A model generated the notes under the pieces. That model was given only the letters and a program-made list of their open reading frames with translations. It ran no database searches and was not told the DNA's origin. From the NCBI GenBank assembly GCA_036277115.1, contig DASUNM010000015.1:1-64000 (forward strand): 64,000 nt of DNA, given 5' to 3'. Shown here in pieces: positions 7,882 to 16,301 of the stretch (position 1 is the first letter of the stretch; every line of letters begins with the position of its first letter). Both the position numbers and the translations under genes were made by a program. Origin of the DNA: Pyrinomonadaceae bacterium (GTDB lineage: Bacteria > Acidobacteriota > Blastocatellia > Pyrinomonadales > Pyrinomonadaceae).

Positions 7882-9138
7882 ATGAGAAGATTCAGTAAGT
7901 TCCTCATGCAGGCATGCGTGTGCCTGTTCGTCGCAACCCTCACTTTCGCACAGACGGCGCACACCAGCGGCGAGGCCCTACTCATGGCTTCAGCGAGCGA
8001 GAAGATCGCGCGGCCGGACGTTATGCCGGTGGCACAAATCAACGAACAGCTGGTAGCGGCGAAACGCACGCTCCAGACGCAGGACTTCAGCACTTCGGCT
8101 GTCCAATTGGCCGCTTTCAATTCGACGACCGGACAAATGAATGTCCTTTCGATCGACAAAGATTCCTTCCTTACGAAGGGCGGCGATTACCAAATGGTGA
8201 GCAATCTCGGCGCTAATTTGCGCGTGCGGATTGTGCGGGCGAACGGTGTTAACACGGCCGTGATTGTCAGCGATGCGGCGACGCGCAAAGCGCTTTACCC
8301 GCTGATGGTGAGATATCCAATTGAGAAAGCCGGCACTGTTCAGCAGGCCTTCTATGTCTCAGCGCATCCCGCCCTGGTCACGGAAGAGCTGGCGGCCTCA
8401 GGCAAAGCATATGTCTCAAGCATGCTCAATCAAGCGTCGCAATCATTGGCGGCCGACGGTGTACACATTCCTGCCGATCTAATCGAGATTGCTTCGCATC
8501 TGGTGATTGTTGAGCACACCGATCATAAGCGTTTTCGTGAAGAGAATCGCGAGGATATTTCGGCTGAAGTCCTTTCACTCTATGCGCTGAATCGCGGCGA
8601 CACTTATCGTTATTCGGTTAGTTCGGCCGGCGCGGGTGGAATGATCCAAATGATTCCGAAGACTTATGCAGCAATTCGCCAGCAGCATCCGAACGTTTCG
8701 CTCCACTCTGATTTCGTCCGCGGCATGCAGGACCATACGAACGCCTTAAAGGCGCAGTTGCTTTACATCAACGACACCTGGAAGTTTTTGCAAAGCCAGG
8801 ATGAAGTCCAACACGCGCTGAGTTCAGGTACGGCCACGAAGACTGAACTGCTGGCCGCAGGCTACAACTCGAATCCCTACCGGCTGCCGGGTTATCTGGC
8901 AAACGGCGGCAGCGGCTGGCGCTCGCTGATTCCGGCTGAGACGCAAATGTATCTTTCCATCTATCAGGCGGTGGACAGCCATGTTGAATTTGATCGCGGT
9001 GCCAATTTACCCGAGAGCAACGATACTCTGACGGTTTCGCCTTCGGCATCGCTGGCCGGTGAGGCCACCGCGACCTTGATTTCGTGGGTTGGGAATCTTC
9101 TGCCGCGCCCGTCACTGCCGAATATTTCTATTCGCTAA
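7882..9138 (+). CDS. Secreted lytic transglycosylase-like (SLT domain) protein
   Basis: The 418-residue product has a signal peptide (to about 24, ending TFA), a 180-residue N-terminal region of unknown type, then a transglycosylase-like domain at about 205-370. In it SSAGAGGMIQMIPKTY matches the SLT signature AGAxGLMQxxPxT, and AAGYNSNPYRLPGY matches the later AYNAGP motif. A Glu in LVIVEHTDHK is a candidate catalytic acid, but the spacing is longer than in Slt70-like enzymes. Cleavage of periplasmic murein is likely but not certain. AAGGAC lies upstream of the ATG. The ribosome site and the preceding 171-base gap hold no other gene. Confidence 0.75.
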   Translation: MRRFSKFLMQACVCLFVATLTFAQTAHTSGEALLMASASEKIARPDVMPVAQINEQLVAAKRTLQTQDFSTSAVQLAAFNSTTGQMNVLSIDKDSFLTKGGDYQMVSNLGANLRVRIVRANGVNTAVIVSDAATRKALYPLMVRYPIEKAGTVQQAFYVSAHPALVTEELAASGKAYVSSMLNQASQSLAADGVHIPADLIEIASHLVIVEHTDHKRFREENREDISAEVLSLYALNRGDTYRYSVSSAGAGGMIQMIPKTYAAIRQQHPNVSLHSDFVRGMQDHTNALKAQLLYINDTWKFLQSQDEVQHALSSGTATKTELLAAGYNSNPYRLPGYLANGGSGWRSLIPAETQMYLSIYQAVDSHVEFDRGANLPESNDTLTVSPSASLAGEATATLISWVGNLLPRPSLPNISIR

Positions 9139-9219
9139 CAACCCATCCGGTCGCGCGGATGGTACTGACCAGATGAGGGCGGGTACAATGCGGCGGTTAT
9201 TTCAATCCTAATCTCAGTG

Positions 9220-9269
9220 TTTAGAGGCGGGCTACCGCCCGCCGGTCGGGCAGTAGCCCGACTCTAAAC
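9220..9269. repeat. Paired inverted repeat, TTTAGAG/CGGGCTACCGCCCG family (copy 1)
   Basis: The ends TTTAGAG and CTCTAAA flank two GC-rich hairpins (GGCGGGCTACCGCCCGCC and CGGGCAGTAGCCCG). It sits immediately upstream of the DUF1330 gene, whose ribosome site GGGAGA begins right after it. A second copy with the same ends is at 28323-28374. Confidence 0.8.
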
Positions 9270-9283
9270 GAGGGAGACGCGAG

Positions 9284-9577
9284 ATGCCCGCTTACATCGT
9301 TGTCGAAGTTGAAGTAGAAGATCCGGTTAGATACGAAGACTACAAGAAAATGGTGCCGCCGTCGCTCGCTGCGTATGGCGGCCGTTTTCTTGTGCGCGGC
9401 GGCAAGGTGGAAAACCTCGAAGGCGATTGGGCGCCGACGCGCCTGGTCATGGTCGAGTTCCCTTCCGTTGATCAGGCGAAAGCCTGGTGGAATTCGTCCG
9501 AATACGCTGATGCAAAAGCTCTCCGTCAGGCCACTGCGAAGACGCAGATGATTGTCGTTGAAGGCTTCCAATCCTAG
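9284..9577 (+). CDS. DUF1330 family protein
   Basis: The 97 residues form one DUF1330 ferredoxin-like alpha/beta domain: MPAYIVVEVEVEDPVRYEDY, then the conserved GGRFLVRGG, a Trp pair in AKAWWNSSEY, and the end MIVVEGF. It is cytoplasmic, with no signal sequence. Family members resemble dimeric alpha-beta barrel proteins and have no established reaction. GGGAGA precedes the ATG by 7 bases. The repeat elements on either side separate it from its neighbours, so it is probably transcribed alone. Confidence 0.92.
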   Translation: MPAYIVVEVEVEDPVRYEDYKKMVPPSLAAYGGRFLVRGGKVENLEGDWAPTRLVMVEFPSVDQAKAWWNSSEYADAKALRQATAKTQMIVVEGFQS

Positions 9578-9606
9578 AGTCCATCCGCCGAGCCGCAGAG
9601 CGGCTC

Positions 9607-9751
9607 AATGTTTATAGCTCGTGGTCTTTAATAACTCGTTCAGCTCCGGAGGAGCGGAATGCTTACTACTCTTAAGATACGGCGCTCCTACGGAGCTCGG
9701 ATATCTTCTGAAAACCCGATGCTATAAACATTCAGTCCCTACGGGACTGAA
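9607..9751. repeat. MITE-like element with AATGTTTATAGC terminal inverted repeats
   Basis: AATGTTTATAGC (9607-9618) and its exact complement GCTATAAACATT (9721-9732) bound a 126-base element. Inside are palindromes around CAGCTCCGGAGGAGCGG and GCGCTCCTACGGAGC. Directly attached is a 21-base palindrome, TTCAGTCCCTACGGGACTGA plus A (9731-9751). A related, more degraded copy is at 36045-36163. No credible ORF lies between 9578 and 9827. Confidence 0.8.
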
Positions 9752-9827
9752 GGCTCTCAACGGTTGCCTTACCACTACCCTCCTGCTAAAGTCGCGCGGT
9801 TTTACCAACTCTAATTAGGAGATTTTA

Positions 9828-10271
9828 ATGAAGGATCTTTTTTACACGGCAACGCTTTGCCTGGCACTCCTGCTGACGGCGGCGTGCTCGACGAGCACTA
9901 CAACCAACACCAACACGACGCCTGCCGGAACACCGGCGAGTACGCCCGCGACCGCTGCGGCTTCCCCCGCCAGTCAAACTGCCGCGCAGGATTTCACGCT
10001 GGTCAACAAAACTGGCGTTGAAATTCACGCGGTTTACGTTTCTCCCCACGACGCAGACGATTGGGAAGAAGACATCCTGGGTCGGGACACGCTGCCTAAC
10101 GACGAAACCGTCGATATCAAGTTCAATCGCGGCGAGACGGCTGAGAACTGGGACCTGCGCATTGAAGACAGCAAAGGCAACGCCATCGAGTGGGAGAACC
10201 TGAACCTTTTGAAGATTTCAAAGGCGACGCTCTTCTACGAGAACGGCAAAGCACGCGCGGAAGTCGAGTAG
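9828..10271 (+). CDS. Putative lipoprotein
   Basis: The 147-residue product starts with a lipoprotein signal whose lipobox LTAAC ends at about residue 20. A 30-residue Thr/Ala/Pro linker follows, typical of a tether to the outer membrane. The remaining globular part runs FTLVNKTGVEIHAVYVS, DDWEEDILG and WDLRIEDSKGN and looks all-beta. It resembles small acidobacterial and cyanobacterial secreted domains that I cannot assign a function. TAGGAG 7 bases before the ATG supports the start. A strong bidirectional terminator follows. Confidence 0.8.
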   Translation: MKDLFYTATLCLALLLTAACSTSTTTNTNTTPAGTPASTPATAAASPASQTAAQDFTLVNKTGVEIHAVYVSPHDADDWEEDILGRDTLPNDETVDIKFNRGETAENWDLRIEDSKGNAIEWENLNLLKISKATLFYENGKARAEVE

Positions 10272-10326
10272 CAAGCGTGCAGAAACCCGAACCGTAAGGG
10301 AGGGTGCAACGGTTTTTTAAAAAAAG

Positions 10327-10361
10327 AAAGGCGAGCGAGAGGACTTCTCTCGCTCGCCTTT
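10327..10361. terminator. Bidirectional rho-independent terminator
   Basis: The 15-base arms AAAGGCGAGCGAGAG (10327-10341) and CTCTCGCTCGCCTTT (10347-10361) pair perfectly around a 5-base loop. T runs follow on both strands. It separates the lipoprotein gene (+) from the convergent gene at 10392-11129 (-) and should serve both. Confidence 0.92.
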
Positions 10362-10391
10362 TTTGTGGAGCTGATTAAAGCGCCCCGGCGC

Positions 10392-11129
10392 TTAGTCCAA
10401 CCCCAGGCGTTTGTAAGCCGCCATTTCAAACTCGTCCGAGGAAACGTCTTCCAGATAGTACTTGTGTTTCGACAGCGCCGACTTCGTCTTAATGTCGCGG
10501 TTGCCTTTGCTGCGCGTAATGACTCGAGAGTTGGTCAGGTAGTTGCTGCTCTCAGAGACGACCTGGGCGGTCAGCCGGTCAGCGTCAGCCAAATCGAATC
10601 CAATCAGCAGGAATCGCTGGGTCGCCGGTTCGAAGCGAAACTTATAGGTGGTGTTGGTTAGGTTGCGCGAGCCGTGGTCCTGCTCAACTACGACTACTCC
10701 TTTTTCAATCGAGACACCGGCCGGCGTTTCAACCACCCCATAGAACGCTCCTCCGCAGCGTGTGCACTGGAGTAACCTGGCAGCTACGCCCGCGCGTTTC
10801 AGGGTGCCATCTGTGGCAGCCAGAGCAATGACCAACGCCCGGCCGCGTTCAGTAGGCATATCGTCGGCATCTTTTGCCGGCTTAGCTTCGACAAGCTTCA
10901 GCACGTGATCCGGCAGCGAATCGCCGTTGAGGTCGCCGGTGACTTGTTCTTCAATTTTCCACCCAGCAGGCACAAACGACGCGGCGTCTTTCGCCTGCGC
11001 CGGGACCCGCGACACATCGATCGTGCCCGCTTCGTCCTGAGCCAGCGCGGTAGTTCCACAAACGAGCAGAATCAAAACAGCAAGCAGCCTCGGCCCTCCA
11101 ACACGAGCTTGGCTAAAGTAAGAATTCAT
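10392..11129 (-). CDS. Secreted protein with FG-GAP/VCBS-like calcium motif
   Basis: The 245-residue product has a signal peptide (cleavage near TTALAQ, about 31). The segment GDLNGDSLPDHVLKL is the calcium-binding DxDxDxxxD-type loop seen in FG-GAP/VCBS repeats. A CTRCGG motif in the middle could bind metal or form a disulfide. No catalytic family is recognised. GGAGAG lies upstream of the ATG. It is convergent with the lipoprotein gene across the shared terminator and in tandem with the next secreted protein gene. Confidence 0.7.
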   Translation of the reverse strand: MNSYFSQARVGGPRLLAVLILLVCGTTALAQDEAGTIDVSRVPAQAKDAASFVPAGWKIEEQVTGDLNGDSLPDHVLKLVEAKPAKDADDMPTERGRALVIALAATDGTLKRAGVAARLLQCTRCGGAFYGVVETPAGVSIEKGVVVVEQDHGSRNLTNTTYKFRFEPATQRFLLIGFDLADADRLTAQVVSESSNYLTNSRVITRSKGNRDIKTKSALSKHKYYLEDVSSDEFEMAAYKRLGLD

Positions 11130-11187
11130 AAAACGTTCTCTCCTTTTTAGCGCGGGCCGGGCTGCCGCTGTCTGATCTCCACGGTCG

Positions 11188-11733
11188 TTAAGGCATGGTC
11201 AGTTGGAACTTATACCAGCCGGACTTTCCAAAGAACCTTTCCCCCTCGGTGTCATAGAGTGCGAGATAAAACTTCAGGTCGTGCTCTTCCCCGCTCTCCA
11301 TGTTCAGGGCGTCGTACGGGATGAAGATCTGCAGATCGTTGTAGACCGCGGGGTCATACTTCGGCGTAAAGTTGGTTTGGGCCGAGACGTTTCCGGTTTT
11401 CGTCCGGTATTGCGCCTCACTGGCTTTCAACGGCGTATTATCAGAATCGTCATAATAAAAATACGCGATCATCTTGCAGTCCACGTCATAGCCATGTTTG
11501 ACGGTGAACTTCGCATGCACGCGCATTCCCTTTTGACCCTTGACCGTGACGTTGTGAACAATACGAGCGCCCTGATATACGGCTTCCGGATCGTCCAGCG
11601 CGCGCACTGAAGCGTTTTCCACTGCGGCGACGCTTTTTGCATAACCCCGGCCCAGCGCGACCGGTTGGATAATAGTGACAGCAAAGAGCGCGCTGACAAT
11701 GGCTCCCCGCATAAAGACTGAATTCTTCTTCAT
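11188..11733 (-). CDS. Secreted protein of unknown function
   Basis: The ATG at 11733 has AAGGAG 5 bases upstream and gives a signal peptide (MKKNSVFMRGAIVSALF), so the longer frame to 11886 is rejected. The mature part is a beta-rich domain with GMRVHAKFTV, MIAYFYYDDSDNTPLK, NFTPKYDPAVYNDLQIFIP and a final Trp segment. I recognise the pattern from C-terminal domains of other secreted acidobacterial proteins but know no function. It lies between two other secreted protein genes on the same strand. Confidence 0.7.
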   Translation of the reverse strand: MKKNSVFMRGAIVSALFAVTIIQPVALGRGYAKSVAAVENASVRALDDPEAVYQGARIVHNVTVKGQKGMRVHAKFTVKHGYDVDCKMIAYFYYDDSDNTPLKASEAQYRTKTGNVSAQTNFTPKYDPAVYNDLQIFIPYDALNMESGEEHDLKFYLALYDTEGERFFGKSGWYKFQLTMP

Positions 11734-11901
11734 TGATTCTCCTTGAAAATTAATTGTGTAAGCCAGATTTCTCGGCCAAGGACCTACTTTGCGAGAGGCA
11801 ACCGAAAACTCGAGAAGTGACGCGCGAGAATATGAAGAACTAAAGCGCCTGTCAACCACAGGGGTTTTTAAAACTTCCCAAATCACGTAAATGGGGAGGC
11901 T

Positions 11902-12834
11902 TTAGCGGCGTGAGGAGGGTGCAATTTCAATCAGGCGATTAACCGGATCGAAGACAAGCCGGAACGGGCGCAGCGCGCTGAGTCCCAAAAGCGTAGGCGC
12001 CCCGGGTTGCGCGCCCGAAATGACATCGGTCGGAACGTTTTTCAATTCAAGCGCGCCGATTGCGACGGTCATCGGGCGCACGCGTTGGGTGGCGACCTGG
12101 CCGCCGCCGACGTCTCGCGAGTACGAAACGCGGCCCCGATCTGACTCAGAATTTGACCTGATGCCTAAACCCAGGCTCGAACCAGTATCGATTAATGCGC
12201 GCTCGCCGTTGTCCAATTGGACGAATGGACGGTGACTCGATCCCTGGCGTAACCAGCGCACGACCGCTCCTTCGCGCGGTTGATCTTCAAGACTTAGAGG
12301 GAACGCACGGGTATCAAACGTGGAAAGCTCTAATCGGGGAATGTCGATGATGTAGCCGAGAGGCGAGAAGGCTTCCGTCGGATCCAATACTCCGTCGATA
12401 TCATTAGGTAACCCGGCCGTCACGACGACTGACCGCGTGCCGGGCACGTAGTTCGTCCGGTCGCCAATCGCCAAACTTTGAACGAGAGCATCGTGTGCGG
12501 TCGTCCCGCGCCCACTTAAGCCCGCAATTGAACGGCTGCGATCCGCGCGAACATCGAGCCGCGCTGCGGACGCTACGCGCGGTGTCACGAGCGTTACCCC
12601 AGCGCCGGTATCAACGGCAAAGACGAACGGCCCGACGGAATTAACCCAAACATCTGCTAATAGTCCGCGTCCGCGAACTTCACGCAAACGCACAGGTCGC
12701 ACGGTCGCCGCGCGAGCCGTTCGCTGCGGCGCGGATTGAGGGGCAGCAAAAAGGGCAGTCTCTATTGAAACTGCCCTTCCCCCTGTTGCGACCAACAGGA
12801 TGGCTGCAAACAGAAGTCTGTGCTTGCTGTTCAC
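11902..12834 (-). CDS. Retropepsin-like aspartic protease, secreted
   Basis: The 310-residue product has a signal peptide and two aspartyl-protease half-sites, FAVDTGAGVT (first lobe) and ALIDTGSSLG (second lobe). Both carry the catalytic Asp in a DTG triad, and each is followed by a hydrophobic flap-like strand. Bacterial members act outside the cytoplasm, and their substrates are mostly unknown. The start is GTG 12834, supported by AGGAG 8 bases upstream. The gene for a glycine-zipper protein lies 18 bases upstream on the same strand, which suggests co-transcription. Confidence 0.85.
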   Translation of the reverse strand: MNSKHRLLFAAILLVATGGRAVSIETALFAAPQSAPQRTARAATVRPVRLREVRGRGLLADVWVNSVGPFVFAVDTGAGVTLVTPRVASAARLDVRADRSRSIAGLSGRGTTAHDALVQSLAIGDRTNYVPGTRSVVVTAGLPNDIDGVLDPTEAFSPLGYIIDIPRLELSTFDTRAFPLSLEDQPREGAVVRWLRQGSSHRPFVQLDNGERALIDTGSSLGLGIRSNSESDRGRVSYSRDVGGGQVATQRVRPMTVAIGALELKNVPTDVISGAQPGAPTLLGLSALRPFRLVFDPVNRLIEIAPSSRR

Positions 12835-12852
12835 GAAACCGCTCCTGTCAGG

Positions 12853-13425
12853 TTAGTACCTGGGCGAACGTTTGCGAAGCTTGTAGGTGTACAAGGCCGA
12901 ACCGCCGAGGCCGACCAGCGCACCAATGCCCGCGCCCTTCTTGCCACCAGCCAGGCCGCCAATTGCCGCGCCTGAACCCGTGCCAATCGCCATTGTCAGC
13001 TTGTCACGATGCTTCGACCAGAAGCTGCGACCCTTCGGACGAGGCTGCTCATAGTCGTAGTACACATTGCGCGAGCCGCTGTTAGAAACGCGTCGCGCCC
13101 GCGTGGTCGAATAATTGTTCGACACTACGTTGCTGCGGGTCACATTGCGGTTGGTGCCCGTGCCCAAGGCGGCCGACGCGCAAGAGTTATAGCCTTCTTC
13201 GAAACCTTCGCGATACGCAACCTGCTCAGGCGCCGTACTAAACTGTGACGGGTTGCCAACTTCGCGCTCCGCCGTGGTGCCCGTGTTCGCGGCTTGAGTG
13301 TTCTGATAGCTATCGTTTGCGGCTTCCGTCCTCTGTGACGAATTGGTAATCAACGCGCCCAGACCGCCGCCCACCAGCGCCGCGATTAGCCCAATTGCCA
13401 GTAACATTTTTTTCGTGATCAGCAT
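12853..13425 (-). CDS. Glycine-zipper envelope protein with FREGFxxGY-type motif
   Basis: The 190-residue product has an N-terminal membrane helix (MLLAIGLIAALVGGGLGAL), a Ser/Thr/Asn-rich linker, the motif VAYREGFEEGYNS at about 70-82, a basic segment, then a glycine zipper (AIGGLAGGKKGAGIGALVG) able to form a second membrane hairpin. AAGGAG precedes the ATG. Glycine-zipper proteins are often stress or envelope proteins; no enzyme signature is visible. It is upstream of the retropepsin-like gene in the same direction. The 294-base gap before the next gene holds only one dyad (13649-13674). Confidence 0.7.
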   Translation of the reverse strand: MLITKKMLLAIGLIAALVGGGLGALITNSSQRTEAANDSYQNTQAANTGTTAEREVGNPSQFSTAPEQVAYREGFEEGYNSCASAALGTGTNRNVTRSNVVSNNYSTTRARRVSNSGSRNVYYDYEQPRPKGRSFWSKHRDKLTMAIGTGSGAAIGGLAGGKKGAGIGALVGLGGSALYTYKLRKRSPRY

Positions 13426-13648
13426 TTGACTTCTCCTTCAATTAATTCTGAATTCCGGAGGTTCCCGGTCGTGAACATTGAAGTAAGTGGCAACATGCGT
13501 GCCTCTAGGCGCAAACACTCAGCATTAATTGCGATTGAGCGCCCTATAGCCGCAATCATGCGTGAATCGGACGCGTTGTAAGAAATTTACAAGATTATGA
13601 GTGGACGAGCCGAAGGATCGTACGAGTTGCTAAAAAAGATCATGTTCC

Positions 13649-13674
13649 ATATGGGATCGGGGCGTATCCCATAT
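13649..13674 (-). terminator. Candidate terminator after the ion-channel gene
   Basis: ATATGGGAT (13649-13657) and ATCCCATAT (13666-13674) form a perfect 9-base stem. On the minus strand a run of six T residues follows only after about 11 bases, so this is a weak terminator. It is 46 bases past the channel stop codon. Confidence 0.4.
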
Positions 13675-13719
13675 CCTCAACTGAGATTCCATTGAGCTAT
13701 TCAGGCAGATTACGCGAAA

Positions 13720-14880
13720 TCATGACACTTTGCGCTGAGGCCCCGCAGCATGTTCGAGCTTACTCTTTTGAAAAGGTTCGTCGGGGGCAGGTTCTCTTCC
13801 CTCCGACGCGCTCGTCTGCCAGTCATCCGTCGCGCGCGGTTGCGGAAGCCATCCCGGTAAAGGCATCAACAGGTGTTCCGACAACACCTGAAGATAAGGC
13901 TCATACATCGCGCGCAGCTTTGTCACCGCTACGTCGTCGCCGGGCTCATTGCAAAGCGCAACTCCACATTGGCCGAGGACGGTCCGCAGCTGCGCAAGTT
14001 CTTCGGGCGTGAGCTGCTGGCCGTCATTCTTGAGGGGCGACGTATTGAACACCTTCGTCAAATCGACAATCGTGTTCCGCGTCATTTTGAAGGTGAGCTG
14101 CGCCTGCCATTTCGGCACTCCATCGATCCCGACCATGACGAGCGCGCAGGTGTCGAGGATCGTGCTGAGCGCCGCCAGCCATGACTGATTGTCGTGCTGC
14201 GATCGGAAATAGCACAACACTGGATAGGACAAATGGCTTTCGCGAAGATCCGCCGAGCACCTCTCCCACTCGCGCAGGAGGGTGTTCAAGCTCTCCATAT
14301 CGCCCGCTTCGTGATGGCGGCGCAGTAATTCACCCGCGGTGGGTGGTGTGCCGGCGCGCGCGTCGAGCATCGAAATGTTGACCTCACGTCTCGAGAACGC
14401 CTGATAAAGAACGGGAAGGTAGCTAATGACCATCGCAAAAAAGCCGAGCCCAACGCCGGATTGGACGACCGCTAACACGCGGCCGAGATTATTTGTCGGG
14501 GAAAGGTCACCGAGTCCCAAAGTAAAAAAGGTGGTACCGCTAAAATACAGGTGGGACCAAAAACCGGTCAGCGGGTGATTTTCGAATGTGGTTCCCGCGC
14601 CGTAATGAATTAAAGCAAAGCCGACGATAATGCCGAAGGCCCAGATTGCCAGTAGCAGGATTAAAGAGAGGGGACCAAAGAATGCGAGGATCTTTTCCCG
14701 CCGCTGGTCTTTGATGATCGATCGAGCCAGCGCCGCCCACGGCGACCAGGTGAGATGATAGAGAAACCCCGTCACGCGCCAGCGGCGAATTACGCGGCGC
14801 GGCAGGACAATCGTCTCAAATGTCTCCCACAACACCACCGCCACCAGGAAGACGCCGATGCTGCCGACGAGGTATCGCAT
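13720..14880 (-). CDS. Two-helix potassium-channel-like membrane protein
   Basis: The 386-residue product (ATG 14880) has an N-terminal membrane helix, a helix at about 70-92, a pore loop with the filter TLGLGD (120-125) and an inner helix (RVLAVVQSGVGLGFFAMVI), the Ion_trans_2 layout. A 220-residue cytoplasmic C-terminus with conserved Trp/Cys segments follows and matches no RCK/TrkA domain I can see. The filter departs from the K+ consensus TVGYGD at two positions, so selectivity is uncertain. A TTG start 18 bases upstream is possible but lies within the preceding terminator stem region. Confidence 0.8.
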   Translation of the reverse strand: MRYLVGSIGVFLVAVVLWETFETIVLPRRVIRRWRVTGFLYHLTWSPWAALARSIIKDQRREKILAFFGPLSLILLLAIWAFGIIVGFALIHYGAGTTFENHPLTGFWSHLYFSGTTFFTLGLGDLSPTNNLGRVLAVVQSGVGLGFFAMVISYLPVLYQAFSRREVNISMLDARAGTPPTAGELLRRHHEAGDMESLNTLLREWERCSADLRESHLSYPVLCYFRSQHDNQSWLAALSTILDTCALVMVGIDGVPKWQAQLTFKMTRNTIVDLTKVFNTSPLKNDGQQLTPEELAQLRTVLGQCGVALCNEPGDDVAVTKLRAMYEPYLQVLSEHLLMPLPGWLPQPRATDDWQTSASEGREPAPDEPFQKSKLEHAAGPQRKVS

Positions 14881-14900
14881 ACTTAAAGTTACCCGCAATG

Positions 14901-14923
14901 CAAAAGGCCGGATCGCTCCGGCC
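14901..14923 (-). terminator. Rho-independent terminator after the S41-family gene
   Basis: GGCCGGA and TCCGGCC pair around a TCGC loop. Read on the minus strand, four T residues follow (14905-14902). It sits 24 bases downstream of the S41-family stop codon and just upstream of the channel gene. Confidence 0.75.
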
Positions 14924-14946
14924 CTTCACACCCAATTGAATGCTGA

Positions 14947-16215
14947 TTATGCCGCGCGTTGAGCCGGCGCTTTGTCGCGCAGCAATTCAAGCGCTTTCTT
15001 GAGTTGCAAATCCTCGGGGGGCGGCTTGGGGGCTTCAGGACTCGCCGTCGGGGTCGGCGGCTGCGGCTCTTCGGGGCTGGTATCATCTACTTCGGCCGCG
15101 TCGGGCGCTTCGGGTCGCTTCACTTCAACCGACGGTGCAATGCCGGAACGGGCGCGATCTTCGCCCAGGAAGGGCTTGCCGCTCGCCGAAGCCCATTTCA
15201 CAGTGGTCAGCAACAATCCGTCGCCGTCACGCAAAGTGAATAGCTCCTGGTCGGCCCCGGAACCGAAACTCTTTTCGCCAACTACGTCGCCGCGCTTTCG
15301 CTCAACGAAAGCGGAAGCAACGATCTCGGCGGCTCCGGCCGTTCCGTTGTCAATAAGAACGACGGCCGGACCATTGAACAAAGTAACTTTCGCATCGGCG
15401 TCGAATGCTTTCAAAACTTTTTGTTCGCGGCCGATCGTACGTGCCAGCGGGCCGGATGGAATAAACAGGTTAGCGACGGTCACGCCCTCCTGAATCTCAC
15501 CACCCGCCACGCTGCGGAGATCAATGATGATCTTTTGCGCACCCTGCTTCATCAGGTCCTGTAAACGAGCCCGCACGTCGGCGCCTTCGCCGGCGTCGAG
15601 GCTGTTGATGCGCAGGATGCCAATCTTACCGGGTTCCATCCGCGCTTCAACTGAGGGGGCCCGGAAAGCGGTACGCTTTACCGCCAGCGTCAGCGGACGC
15701 ACACCGGCGCGCAGGATCCGGAGCTTCACTTCGGTCCCGGCCGCACCGTTCAACAACTGCTTCGCGTCATAGAGCGAAATGTCGCGGGTGGCTTTGCCGT
15801 CAATGTATTCAATGATGTCGCCTGCGCGCACACCGCCTTGTTCGGCCGGTGCGCCCTTCACCGGCGCGACAACATACAGGTATGACGCCATCTGCGACAG
15901 TTCCGCGCCGATGCCCACCTGGTTTGTTTTCTTGCCGGCCCGGTAATCCTTAACCTGTTCAGCCGTCAAATACGTCGAGTACGGATCCAGTCCGTAGGCC
16001 AACCCGCGCAAGGCACCGGCGCGGACCTTTTCCATGTTCGGCTCGTCGACGTAATCGTTCTGAATATGCTGAAGTACGCTCTCGAAAATGCGCTGCTGCG
16101 CCCCCGGATCATTCGCCGGTTGCTGCGCACGCGTCGCCAGCCATGCGCCCGCGATCGTGTAGATTGCTAAACTCGCCGACGCCAAAATAAGAGTGAATTT
16201 CTTTTTAAACGACAT
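14947..16215 (-). CDS. S41 (CtpA-like) family protein lacking catalytic Ser and Lys
   Basis: The 422-residue product has a signal anchor, a CtpA N-terminal helical part (DPYSTYLTAEQ), a PDZ domain (about 97-180, GIGAELS...GGVRAGDIIEYIDG) and an S41 core. In active C-terminal processing proteases the nucleophile is the first Ser of the GS/TASASE motif and the general base is the Lys of FGKG 25 residues later. Here these positions read GTAGAAE (Gly294) and FGSG (Ser319), so both are lost. The fold elements around them are intact, which suggests a scaffold or a peptide-binding role rather than decay. A Pro/Glu-rich tail follows. GAGGAAC precedes the ATG. Confidence 0.88.
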   Translation of the reverse strand: MSFKKKFTLILASASLAIYTIAGAWLATRAQQPANDPGAQQRIFESVLQHIQNDYVDEPNMEKVRAGALRGLAYGLDPYSTYLTAEQVKDYRAGKKTNQVGIGAELSQMASYLYVVAPVKGAPAEQGGVRAGDIIEYIDGKATRDISLYDAKQLLNGAAGTEVKLRILRAGVRPLTLAVKRTAFRAPSVEARMEPGKIGILRINSLDAGEGADVRARLQDLMKQGAQKIIIDLRSVAGGEIQEGVTVANLFIPSGPLARTIGREQKVLKAFDADAKVTLFNGPAVVLIDNGTAGAAEIVASAFVERKRGDVVGEKSFGSGADQELFTLRDGDGLLLTTVKWASASGKPFLGEDRARSGIAPSVEVKRPEAPDAAEVDDTSPEEPQPPTPTASPEAPKPPPEDLQLKKALELLRDKAPAQRAA

Positions 16216-16301
16216 TAATTAGTTCCTCTAACGGTCAACGATGCAGCGGCCGAGAGACTTAGGTGATCCGCCGAACGCTTGTATGATACAGAGGCTATTT
16301 G

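Noticed and set aside
9143-9162. Hairpin CCATCCG...CGGATGG after the transglycosylase-like gene
   Set aside because: The stem is only seven bases and no T-tract follows, so I did not call a terminator.
12751-12778. Dyad AAGGGCAGT...ACTGCCCTT resembling a terminator
   Set aside because: It lies inside the signal-peptide coding part of the retropepsin-like gene with no suitable T-tract, so a coding coincidence is more likely.
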